From assembly GCA_022798035.1 (NCBI GenBank), contig JAAWLS010000152.1:1-6238 (forward strand): 6,238 nt of DNA. Reading direction: 5' to 3'. Shown piece after piece: positions 1 through 5,422 of the stretch. The notes beneath the pieces were generated by a model. It was not told where the DNA came from and did no database searches. It saw only the letters and a program-made list of their open reading frames with translations. Source of the stretch: Lachnospiraceae bacterium (GTDB lineage: Bacteria; Bacillota; Clostridia; Lachnospirales; Lachnospiraceae). Both the position numbers and the translations under genes were made by a program. Each line of letters starts with the position of its first letter. Within the stretch, counting starts at the first letter, position 1.

Positions 1-90
1 GAGGCTAAAGTGCAGGAAGAGAGAGAGAAATTAGCGAAGTACGAACAGATGATGATTCAGGTAAAAGAGCGGCTGGAACAGATGATTTAA
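1..90 (+). CDS. C-terminal fragment of unidentified charged, probably coiled-coil protein (5' truncated by window)
   Basis: Frame 1 is open from the first base and closes with TAA at 88-90, giving 29 residues (EAKVQEEREK... ending ...LEQMI). The composition is almost all E, K, Q, R, A, L and M with no glycine or proline, as in an amphipathic helix or coiled coil at a protein's C-terminus. Codon use (AAA, GAA, GAG, CAG) fits the downstream genes. The remainder lies outside the window, so no family can be assigned. It runs in the same direction as fapA but 185 nt upstream, with a possible promoter between them, so co-transcription is uncertain. It could also be a chance open frame, but the smooth helical composition argues against that. 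Confidence 0.6.
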   Translation, partial: EAKVQEEREKLAKYEQMMIQVKERLEQMI

Positions 91-194
91 CACGGAAAAT
101 ATGCGGAACTCATTTCTGATTTTAAAACGTGAAACAGCGGGCTCTGGAATGTCTGGATGGAAAATATTTTTATTCTAAAATTTGCATAAAAATG

Positions 195-223
195 TTGAAA
201 TGCGGCGTAAAACTTGGTAGTAT
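195..223 (+). promoter_or_regulatory. Possible sigma-A promoter upstream of fapA
   Basis: TTGAAA at 195-200 and TAGTAT at 218-223 are separated by 17 nt, as expected for a housekeeping promoter. The -35 is 5/6 to TTGACA and the -10 is 4/6 to TATAAT. An overlapping TATAAA sits at 221-226. Transcription would start near 230, leaving a leader of about 45 nt before the fapA ATG. The area is AT-rich, so a chance match is possible. No flagellar sigma-28 type element was recognised. The rest of 91-275 shows no gene and no good terminator. Confidence 0.35.
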
Positions 224-275
224 AAAATATATAGCGGTATTTTGACAGAAATTCCATACAAAGGGGGAATCTGTA

Positions 276-1637
276 ATGGCAATTACGACTACGACAAAGA
301 GCGGACCACAAGTACGGATTAGTTATGACAATATGCAGGCGTACCTTTATTTGCCTGGCACTACAGAAGAGAAATATACCGAATATGAAATAAGAGAAAT
401 ATTACAGGATAAGGGCATAACCTACGGCATTCAGGAAGATAGAATTCAGGAAGTAATAGAGAAGCAGATTTGTAACCGGGAGATACTTATTGCGGAGGGT
501 GATACAGCGAAAGATGGTATCAATGGTTACTATGAATATAAGTTTGATGTGAATTTCAGCAGTAAACCGAAAATATGTCCGGACGGCTCCGTAGACTATT
601 GGAGCATTAAGATGGTAGAGATTGTAACAAAAGGACAAGAGATTGCCGTATACCACCAGGCGGTTCCCGGAGAAGACGGCATGAATGTTAAAGGCAAGCC
701 TGTGCTTGCAAAGCGTGGAAGAGATTTAGTTCCCCTGAGAGGGAAGGGATTTGAACGTTCTGAGGATGGGCTCAGCTACACTTCCCTGATGGATGGCAAG
801 ATAGAGATGAGCAATGAGCGTATCACGATTCTTCCGGTGTATGAAGTGCATGGAGATGTAGACCTTTCCATAGGAAACATTGATTTTAGAGGAGACGTGA
901 TTGTCCATGGCGGAGTCTGCAGCGGTGTAAGCGTGAAGGCCACCGGTACGATTACCATTGACGGTGTCGTGGAGGGAGCTAAGATTGAGGCCGGCAAGGA
1001 TATTGTGCTCCGAGGCGGCGTGATGGGAGCTTCCAGAGCTGTGATTACTACCAGAGGCAATATTTCAGCGAAGTTTTTTGAATATACGAGAGTTCATGCC
1101 AACGGTTCCATTCAGGCAGATGTATTTTTGGACTGTCAGGTTTCCTGCGGGGAACGGATTGTGCTGAATGGAAAGAAAGCCAGCATTGTAGGCGGCGAAG
1201 TAGGTGCTATTCAGGGAATCGTAGTCAATACTCTGGGCAGTGACGGAGAAGTCAGAACCCAGGTGAAGATTGGAAACGATGCTTCTGTGAGAAGAAGAAT
1301 CGGAATCCTTCGAAATAAGATTGAAGTGGAGAAGGCAAACTTAGAGAAAATTGAGGGAGGCCTCAAGCTTCTCAAGGATGTAAAGAACGACCCTAGAAGA
1401 ACGGACCTTCTGCGTGTGAAGATTAGAGATACAGCGCTTTTGGCGGAAGATACAGCTGAGTTGGAGAAGTTGGAAGACCAGCTGGAACGTGCAAGAGGAT
1501 GTACAGTCAGAGTAATCGGCCACGTATATCCGGGTGTCAGTGTTGGAATTGACGATTTGGAAGTACACGTAAAGGAAGAACAGCTGTGTTTGGAATTTGT
1601 GAGAGACATGGACAGAATTATTATGTGTGGTCTTTGA
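276..1637 (+). CDS. fapA: FapA / DUF342 family beta-helix protein
   Basis: This 453-residue protein matches the FapA (flagellar assembly protein A, formerly DUF342) family. The N-terminal domain (about 1-190) carries the family-like AEGDTAKDGINGYYEYKFD stretch at 73-91 and VPGEDGMNVKGKP at 130-142. Residues about 191-325 are a glycine- and valine-rich ladder (GDVIVHGG, GTITIDG, KDIVLRGG, GNISAKF) typical of a right-handed parallel beta-helix. Residues about 338-407 are a charged helical, probably coiled-coil segment, followed by a short beta-rich tail (GHVYPGVSVGIDDLEV). No signal peptide or membrane segment is seen, so it is probably cytosolic. The ATG at 276 is preceded by AAGGGGGAA at 261-269. 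The family is found with flagellar genes but also in non-flagellated Firmicutes. Nothing flagellar is visible here, so the name reflects family membership rather than proven role. The stop codon abuts a MITE-like insertion. Confidence 0.88.
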   Translation: MAITTTTKSGPQVRISYDNMQAYLYLPGTTEEKYTEYEIREILQDKGITYGIQEDRIQEVIEKQICNREILIAEGDTAKDGINGYYEYKFDVNFSSKPKICPDGSVDYWSIKMVEIVTKGQEIAVYHQAVPGEDGMNVKGKPVLAKRGRDLVPLRGKGFERSEDGLSYTSLMDGKIEMSNERITILPVYEVHGDVDLSIGNIDFRGDVIVHGGVCSGVSVKATGTITIDGVVEGAKIEAGKDIVLRGGVMGASRAVITTRGNISAKFFEYTRVHANGSIQADVFLDCQVSCGERIVLNGKKASIVGGEVGAIQGIVVNTLGSDGEVRTQVKIGNDASVRRRIGILRNKIEVEKANLEKIEGGLKLLKDVKNDPRRTDLLRVKIRDTALLAEDTAELEKLEDQLERARGCTVRVIGHVYPGVSVGIDDLEVHVKEEQLCLEFVRDMDRIIMCGL

Positions 1638-1640
1638 TAA

Positions 1641-1764
1641 AGATTAAGGTGTGAAAAAGATGCCCTGTACTCACTCTATACCATGCATTGCTGTGCAGAT
1701 TCATTTGCAACAGCAATGCATGGTATAGAGTGTAGCATCAAAGATTCTTTTAGCACTCTAATCT
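1641..1764. mobile_element. MITE-like 124-bp imperfect palindromic element with 5-bp direct repeats
   Basis: The ends are inverted copies, AGATTA at 1641-1646 and TAATCT at 1759-1764. The similarity continues inward with gaps (AAGGTG against CACTCT, then GATGC 1659-1663 against GCATC 1735-1739) to a perfect 23-bp core palindrome. GATAA occurs immediately outside both ends, at 1636-1640 and 1765-1769, and looks like a target-site duplication. Removing the element and one GATAA rejoins a sequence in which the fapA stop TGA is unchanged. There is no transposase, so if mobile it would depend on one in trans. The alternative is a strong fapA 3' hairpin with a coincidental 5-bp repeat. Copies elsewhere in the genome would settle this. 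Confidence 0.45.
1672..1732. repeat. Perfect 23-bp inverted repeat (hairpin or cruciform core)
   Basis: The left arm 1672-1694 (starting CACTCTATACC) and right arm 1710-1732 (ending GGTATAGAGTG) are exact reverse complements over all 23 bases. The 15-nt loop is 1695-1709, where GCA (1695-1697) could pair with TGC (1706-1708). In RNA this is a very stable hairpin 34 nt after the fapA stop. It may act as a terminator or mRNA 3' stabiliser, but no run of T directly follows the stem; the nearest is TTCTTTT at 1745-1751. Confidence 0.85.
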
Positions 1765-1808
1765 GATAAATAGAATGGCAGGAGCGAAAGCAGAGAATCG
1801 TTGTTAAG

Positions 1809-1862
1809 AAGTTAAAACATCTCAGGTACTGAAGAAAGCAGTGTCTGAGATGTTTTTAACTT
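1809..1862 (+). terminator. Long rho-independent terminator between fapA and folC
   Basis: Arms 1809-1831 and 1839-1862 pair over 23 positions, with one bulged T (1853 in the drawn fold) and two G-T wobbles (1826/1844 and 1827/1843). The loop is the 7 nt at 1832-1838. The stem is A-rich at its 5' base (GTTAAAACATCTCAG) and T-rich at its 3' base (TTTTT at 1853-1857). This is the classic arrangement that can work in both directions. It separates the fapA transcript from folC. No opposing gene is visible that would need the reverse function. Confidence 0.85.
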
Positions 1863-2012
1863 ATGGGAAAGATAAAAAATAATCATGCAAAATATAGTTT
1901 CGCTGAAGATGCCGTTGTGTGACCCTGCCTGGCGTGCCAAAATGTAGAAAACTGTCGCACGAAAATTAAAAAGGATGTATAAATAGGACTGGATTTTGAG
2001 ATGTTACTATAT
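1863..2012. other. Intergenic stretch without recognisable gene
   Basis: Between the terminator and the folC promoter no reading frame has a credible ribosome-binding site and coding character on either strand. ATG at 1975 is followed by a stop after two codons. A small dyad TGGCGTGCCA is at 1930-1939. I recognise no riboswitch or T-box leader here. Confidence 0.5.
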
Positions 2013-2018
2013 TATAAT
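1990..2018 (+). promoter_or_regulatory. Probable folC promoter (perfect -10, weak -35)
   Basis: TATAAT at 2013-2018 is a perfect sigma-A -10 box, lying in an AT-rich run 28 nt before the folC ATG at 2046. Seventeen nt upstream, TGGATT (1990-1995) matches the -35 consensus at only 3 of 6 positions. No TG extension is present at the extended -10 position, so the promoter may be weak or factor-assisted. Transcription would begin near 2025. That excludes the upstream in-frame ATG at 2001 as start and leaves a leader of about 20 nt. Confidence 0.55.
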
Positions 2019-2030
2019 GGTGGAGCGCAA

Positions 2031-2037
2031 AGAGGTG
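2031..2037 (+). promoter_or_regulatory. Ribosome-binding site that decides the folC start
   Basis: AGAGGTG lies 8 nt before ATG 2046. The upstream in-frame ATG at 2001 has no comparable site (it is preceded by GGACTGGATTTTGAG) and sits before the likely transcription start, so 2046 is preferred. Confidence 0.75.
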
Positions 2038-2045
2038 TGACAGAG

Positions 2046-3359
2046 ATGAAAACTTATGAGGAAACAGTAAGAGACATTTTGGAGATACCCAAATTTACTA
2101 GCAAAAATACATTGGAACATACCAGAGAATTTCTGCGCAGACTGGGAAATCCACAGAACAAGTATAAAATTATCCATGTGGCGGGCAGTAACGGTAAGGG
2201 AAGCGTCTGCGCCTATATTGACAGCGTACTCAGGGCAGGCGGAAAAAAGACGGGATTATTTACCTCTCCCCATCTGGTGTATATGGAGGAGCGGTTTGTG
2301 GTGGAAGGAAAGCCCTGCCGGCGGCAGCAGTTTGTGCAGGCGGCGGCGCAGGCGGCGCAGGCAGCGGCAGAAATGGTAAGAGAAGGCCTGCCTCATCCTA
2401 CGTTTTTTGAATATATTTTTGGCGTAGGCATGTTGATTTTTGCATGGAATCAAGTGGAATATGCGGTGGTGGAGACTGGATTAGGCGGCAGGCTGGACGC
2501 TACGAACGTGGTGGAACATCCTCTTTTGACTGTGATTACTTCTATCAGTCTGGAGCACACGGAAATCCTGGGCAGTACAATTCCTGAGATTGCAGCGGAA
2601 AAAGCAGGCATATTGAAACAAGGCGTGCCCTTAGTGTACGATGCTTCTGTACCAGAGGCGTCTGAAGTGATAGAAGAGAAGGCAAAAGACTTGGGATGCC
2701 AGGCACATCCGGTAAATCCTAAGAAAATTAAAATTTTATTAAACACAGGAAAAAAGATTGCTTTTTCCTATGATTCTGGTTATGATGTTACTGAAACAAG
2801 CATCCCTTTTGGAGCGCCTTATCAGGCGCAGAATGCAGCGGTGGCTATACAGGCGCTGACATGTATAAAAGGGTTAGAAGGAATTACAGAGGAATCGCTC
2901 AGACAGGGGATGGCTGAGGTACAGTGGAAGGGGAGAATGCAGGAGGCACTCCCAGATGTATATTTTGACGGGGCGCACAACCTGTCCGGAATTGAAAGAT
3001 TTTTAGAGGCGGCAGAGCAGGTTACAGCGGAATCTGCTGTTTTGCTTTTTTCCATGGTAAAAGAAAAAGATTACATACATGCGATAGAACGGCTGCTGAC
3101 GAAGGGAAACTGGGAGGAAGTGATAGTTACAAGACTTTCTGATTCCCGGGGCTTAGACAGCGGGACCTTGACAGAGATTTTTGAGAAATATGCACAGGGA
3201 AGAGAGCGGCCGGTAAAGATTACAGAGATAAAAGAGGTAGAGAAGGCCTTTGCCTATGGATGCAGGTGTAGGAAGCCAGGGCAGAAACTTTTTTGTGCGG
3301 GTTCCCTTTATCTGATTGGTGAGCTGGAACAAATTGCAGGAGGTATGCAGAATGATTAA
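2046..3359 (+). CDS. folC: Bifunctional folylpolyglutamate synthase / dihydrofolate synthase
   Basis: This ATP-dependent Mur-ligase-like enzyme adds glutamate to dihydropteroate (forming dihydrofolate) and extends folate polyglutamate tails in the cytosol. With the start at 2046 it has 437 residues, normal for FolC. Visible motifs are the P-loop GSNGKGS at 47-53 (commonly GTNGKGS), the substrate loop TSPHL at 73-77, ETGLGGRLDATNV at 133-145, HTEILGSTIPEIAAEKAGI at 171-189 (with the metal-site His and the EKAGI Lys186), GRMQ near 296-299, and FDGAHN at 307-312 opening the C-terminal ligase domain. The usual proline after DGAHN is leucine here. Residues 97-108 are an Ala/Gln-rich insert (QAAAQAAQAAAE). 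No other folate gene is adjacent. The last 8 nt overlap the next small gene. Whether it has one or both activities cannot be read from sequence. Confidence 0.93.
   Translation: MKTYEETVRDILEIPKFTSKNTLEHTREFLRRLGNPQNKYKIIHVAGSNGKGSVCAYIDSVLRAGGKKTGLFTSPHLVYMEERFVVEGKPCRRQQFVQAAAQAAQAAAEMVREGLPHPTFFEYIFGVGMLIFAWNQVEYAVVETGLGGRLDATNVVEHPLLTVITSISLEHTEILGSTIPEIAAEKAGILKQGVPLVYDASVPEASEVIEEKAKDLGCQAHPVNPKKIKILLNTGKKIAFSYDSGYDVTETSIPFGAPYQAQNAAVAIQALTCIKGLEGITEESLRQGMAEVQWKGRMQEALPDVYFDGAHNLSGIERFLEAAEQVTAESAVLLFSMVKEKDYIHAIERLLTKGNWEEVIVTRLSDSRGLDSGTLTEIFEKYAQGRERPVKITEIKEVEKAFAYGCRCRKPGQKLFCAGSLYLIGELEQIAGGMQND
2337..2369 (+). repeat. GC-rich CAGGCGGCG-type degenerate tandem repeat within folC
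   Basis: About three copies of a CAG + GCG/GCA unit (CAGGCGGCGGCG, CAGGCGGCG, CAGGCAGCGG) encode QAAA-QAA-QAAA at FolC residues 98-108. The segment is far more GC-rich than its surroundings and falls in a helix between conserved motifs. A length change in multiples of three would add or remove residues without breaking the frame. Confidence 0.6.
3338..3343 (+). promoter_or_regulatory. Ribosome-binding site of the micro-ORF, inside the folC 3' end
   Basis: A perfect AGGAGG sits 8 nt before ATG 3352. It lies within folC codons for the C-terminal Gly-Gly region, so a coding constraint and an initiation signal coincide. This is the main argument that the 47-codon frame is translated, by coupled reinitiation or independently. 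Confidence 0.75.
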
Positions 3360-3495
3360 CTTTGAAGAAGAATTGAAAAAGTTCAGACCAAGCCTGGAAG
3401 TGGAGGAGGCTGAGGATGCAATATATGACCGTGATTTAACCGATATGACCGATATTATGCAGGAAATTATCAGAGAGGCAAGACAGCAGAGATAA
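3352..3495 (+). CDS. 47-residue acidic small protein of unknown function, overlapping folC
   Basis: The frame runs from ATG 3352 to TAA 3493-3495. It begins MINFEEELKKF and contains a repeated aspartate motif, DLTDMTDIM (residues 28-36), before a helical tail IIREARQQR. It overlaps folC by 8 nt and has a perfect AGGAGG at the ideal distance, so it is probably translationally coupled to folC. Composition is strongly acidic in the first two thirds and basic at the end. There is no cysteine, membrane segment or signal peptide, so a small cytosolic, largely helical protein is expected. I recognise no named family. Strong signals and non-random composition support a real gene; conservation after folC in relatives would confirm it. 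Confidence 0.75.
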   Translation: MINFEEELKKFRPSLEVEEAEDAIYDRDLTDMTDIMQEIIREARQQR

Positions 3496-3516
3496 TTTTG
3501 TGATAAACGACAAAAT
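3495..3516. promoter_or_regulatory. Dyad ATTTTGT-N8-ACAAAAT after the micro-ORF
   Basis: ATTTTGT (3495-3501) and ACAAAAT (3510-3516) are exact inverted repeats with an 8-nt spacer, starting on the last base of the micro-ORF stop codon. It could be a DNA-binding site for a dimeric regulator or a weak RNA hairpin. The half-site spacing does not fit the Rex or CRP consensus. The stem is AT-rich and lacks a following T-run, so it is a poor terminator. Confidence 0.35.
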
Positions 3517-3517
3517 A

Positions 3518-3601
3518 TCTGCCATAGGCTCTCCGAGAAATGCGAACGATTTTTGCAGGACGAATTCTGTGTTTTGGCGCAGCAAAAATCGACGCGGCAG
3601 A
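3518..3601 (+). ncRNA. Candidate structured RNA element or palindromic repeat upstream of the TPR gene
   Basis: Three nested helices can form: TCTGCC (3518-3523) with GGCAGA (3596-3601), GCG (3542-3544) with CGC (3593-3595), and CGATTTTTGC (3547-3556) with GCAAAAATCG (3582-3591). That makes 19 Watson-Crick pairs around a 25-nt apical loop, with an 18-nt branch at 3524-3541. A competing hairpin CGGC-AGAC-GCCG (3595-3606) would disrupt the closing helix. The next gene starts 67 nt downstream. I do not recognise a known riboswitch class. It could be a leader element, an independent small RNA or a dispersed repeat. No confident promoter was found in 3496-3668, so it may be transcribed from folC. 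Confidence 0.4.
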
Positions 3602-3668
3602 CGCCGTAAAAAAGATTTATGTTGTCTGTTATCACTGCCATGGAATTTGGAATTAAGAAAGGAAATAT

Positions 3669-4994
3669 ATGGATTCTTATACTAAAATTATTCGTGTGTC
3701 CAATGCGTTGTACAATGATGGACTGGAAAAAGCAAAAATACGCGATTTGTCCGGGGCCATTCAGTCGCTGCAGAAGAGTCTGCGCTATTATAAAGGGAAT
3801 ACTCAGGCAAGAAATCTACTGGGATTGATTTACTACGAAATGGGAGAGGTGGCCGACGCTTTGAGCGAGTGGGTACTCAGCCGGAGCCTGAAGCCGGAGA
3901 ATAACCCTGCAGACCAGTATTTGGAGGAGATACAGTCAAACCGTTCTCAGCTGGGCTCTGTAAATCAAACCATCAAAAAATATAACCAGGCCTTGCTCTA
4001 CTGTCAGCAGGACAGCAAAGACCTTGCGATTATACAGTTAAAAAAAGTTTTGTCTATGAATCCGGGATTGGTAAAAGGATATCAGCTCTTAGCGCTGCTC
4101 TATATGGAAGAAGGGCAGTATGAACTGGCTAAAAAGGAACTGCGCAGGGCAATTGAGATAGACAATGGCAATATTACGACATTGAGGTATCTGAGGGAGG
4201 CCAACCTGCGTCTGCAGAGAGAAACTTCTGGTGAGAAAGATGGACGCAGAGACAAGGGAGGGAAGACGGCTGCTTATCGAAGCGGAAATGAGACAATTAT
4301 CCAGCCTGCCAATTATAAGGACAATTCGGCAGTTATGACAGTTTTGAATTTGGTGATTGGCGTAGCAATCGGCGTGTTGATTACCAGCTTTCTTGTTATT
4401 CCGGGAGTAAAGCAGAAGGCGGTGTCTGAGGCCAAGAAGGCGGAATTGGCAGCAAATGATTCCCTCACTACCCGCAATCAGGAGGTCAAGAGCCTGGAGA
4501 ATCAGATTAAGACGCTGGAAAATCAAATTAAGGAGCAGGAAGGAGATTCTGAAAATGCCAAGAAAGTAGCAGATAATTATGATAAACTGCTGGAAGCTTA
4601 CGATGCATTTGCACAGCAGAATATCCAAGGTGCAGGAGATACAATTGCCAACGTAGATTCCAAATTGTTGGGAAATAAAGGCAAGGCAATTTACGATAAC
4701 TTGAATACCCAGGTCAACGAGCAGTATATCAGCGCCGTCTATGCGCAAGCGGAGCAGGATTACAACGGACATAAATATCCGGAGGCAATTACAGGACTGG
4801 AGAAAGTAGTTCAGGTGGAAGAAGACTATAACGACGGTTATGCTATTTACTATTTAGCTCAGTCTTACCGCCAGACAGGGGATGTGGAAAATGCCAAAAA
4901 GTACTATCAGAAAATGGTGGAACTGCACCCAGGTACAGCCCGGGCAAGAAAGTCCCAGCAGTATCTGAACGAGCTGGGGCAGCCTCAGCCGTAA
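3669..4994 (+). CDS. Membrane-anchored TPR / coiled-coil protein
   Basis: This 441-residue protein has a clear four-part layout. Residues about 5-180 carry TPR-like helical repeats (ALYNDGLEKAKIRDLSGAI, NLLGLIYYEMGEVADAL, LLALLYMEEGQYELAKKEL). A polar linker covers about 181-220. One hydrophobic segment (about 223-245, LNLVIGVAIGVLITSFLVI) is followed by a coiled coil at about 252-300 with a repeated LENQIK unit. A C-terminal TPR domain (about 355-436) includes YLAQSYRQTGDVENAKKYY. With no cleavable signal peptide and a single internal anchor, the N-terminal TPRs are probably cytosolic and the coiled coil plus C-terminal TPRs outside. The start at 3669 has AAAGGA 5 nt upstream. It is probably a scaffold or assembly protein for an unknown complex. 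It lies just before spoIIA, but the intervening hairpin argues against an assured operon. Confidence 0.88.
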   Translation: MDSYTKIIRVSNALYNDGLEKAKIRDLSGAIQSLQKSLRYYKGNTQARNLLGLIYYEMGEVADALSEWVLSRSLKPENNPADQYLEEIQSNRSQLGSVNQTIKKYNQALLYCQQDSKDLAIIQLKKVLSMNPGLVKGYQLLALLYMEEGQYELAKKELRRAIEIDNGNITTLRYLREANLRLQRETSGEKDGRRDKGGKTAAYRSGNETIIQPANYKDNSAVMTVLNLVIGVAIGVLITSFLVIPGVKQKAVSEAKKAELAANDSLTTRNQEVKSLENQIKTLENQIKEQEGDSENAKKVADNYDKLLEAYDAFAQQNIQGAGDTIANVDSKLLGNKGKAIYDNLNTQVNEQYISAVYAQAEQDYNGHKYPEAITGLEKVVQVEEDYNDGYAIYYLAQSYRQTGDVENAKKYYQKMVELHPGTARARKSQQYLNELGQPQP

Positions 4995-5035
4995 GAAGAA
5001 ATATAAATTCTCATGTAAATGAAAATAGAGAAAAG

Positions 5036-5073
5036 ATACGAAAGACGTCATGGTGTAATGGCGTCTTTTGTAT
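5036..5073 (+). terminator. Strong hairpin between the TPR gene and spoIIAA (terminator or leader attenuator)
   Basis: Arms 5036-5051 and 5058-5073 form a 16-bp stem with two G-T wobbles (5040/5069 and 5048/5061) and a 6-nt loop GGTGTA. The core AAAGACG/CGTCTTT followed by TTTTGTATATT resembles an intrinsic terminator for the TPR transcript, with the T-run partly inside the stem. The stem ends 5 nt before the spoIIAA ribosome-binding region, so it could also act in the spoIIA leader. Confidence 0.65.
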
Positions 5074-5091
5074 ATTGAAAGGAAGAAGAAT

Positions 5092-5397
5092 ATGGATTAC
5101 AGATTTGAAAAAGAATATGGATGTCTTTTCTTGAAAATGCCGGAGGAACTGGACCATCATCAGGCAGAAATTTTGAAAGAGGAAGCAGATACGCTGATTT
5201 TGGAATATCCGGTGCGCAGTCTGGTGTTTGATTTTTCTGATACCAAATTTATGGACAGCTCCGGAATCGGCGTGATTATCGGAAGATGCAAAAATGTGCG
5301 TTTCTCCGGAGGATATGTGAAAGCCGTACATTTGAATGAGCAGATTCAGAGAATTATTAAGTTGTCAGGTTTGGGAAAAATAATGGAAGTGGAGTAG
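5092..5397 (+). CDS. spoIIAA: Anti-sigma F factor antagonist SpoIIAA
   Basis: This 101-residue STAS-domain protein is the anti-anti-sigma factor of forespore sigma F. Its unphosphorylated form binds SpoIIAB and frees SigF. SpoIIAB inactivates it by phosphorylation, and SpoIIE (not in this window) reactivates it. The signature FMDSSGIGVIIGR is at 53-65. Ser56 aligns with the phosphorylated Ser58 of the Bacillus subtilis protein, and LDHHQAE at 20-26 matches its conserved LDHH region. It is shorter at the C-terminus than the 117-residue Bacillus protein. ATG 5092 is chosen over an upstream in-frame TTG at 5068 because AAAGGAAG (5078-5085) is well spaced for it and the TTG lies in the preceding hairpin. 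It is first in the operon, 25 nt before spoIIAB. Confidence 0.95.
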   Translation: MDYRFEKEYGCLFLKMPEELDHHQAEILKEEADTLILEYPVRSLVFDFSDTKFMDSSGIGVIIGRCKNVRFSGGYVKAVHLNEQIQRIIKLSGLGKIMEVE

Positions 5398-5422
5398 AAA
5401 TGAGAACTACAAGGAGGGCTCT

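Noticed and set aside
242..247. TTGACA just upstream of fapA
   Set aside because: It is a perfect -35 box, but at 17 nt it would put the -10 at about 265-270, which is the GC-rich ribosome-binding site and not a -10.
1660..1728. 22-codon frame MPCTHSIPC... spanning the palindrome, with AAGGTG 8 nt upstream
   Set aside because: Its codons are dictated by the inverted repeat, and the cysteine/glutamine-rich peptide looks like no leader peptide I know. The spacing of the ribosome-like site is probably chance.
3153..3641. Reverse-strand frame of 162 codons across the folC end and the intergenic leader
   Set aside because: It is antisense to folC and the micro-ORF, with serine/leucine-rich composition and no recognisable motif.
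3500..3685. Forward 61-codon frame through the leader of the TPR gene
   Set aside because: It has no ribosome-binding site and an arginine-rich composition produced by the palindromic structure. It runs into the TPR gene in another frame.
4089..4772. Long reverse-strand open frame of 227 codons within the TPR gene
   Set aside because: It is a shadow of the TPR gene, hydrophobic and cysteine-rich, with no ribosome-binding site and no family resemblance. The sense strand encodes clear TPR motifs.
4994..5026. Sigma-H-like boxes AGAAGAAAT (4994-5002) and AATGAAAAT (5018-5026)
   Set aside because: Each matches 8 of 9 consensus positions, but they are 15 nt apart rather than 11-12, and the downstream hairpin would lie in the transcript. 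Too weak to list as a promoter.
5084..5092. Perfect sigma-H -10-like GAAGAATAT
   Set aside because: It overlaps the spoIIAA start codon and ribosome-binding region, so transcription from it could not include the start.
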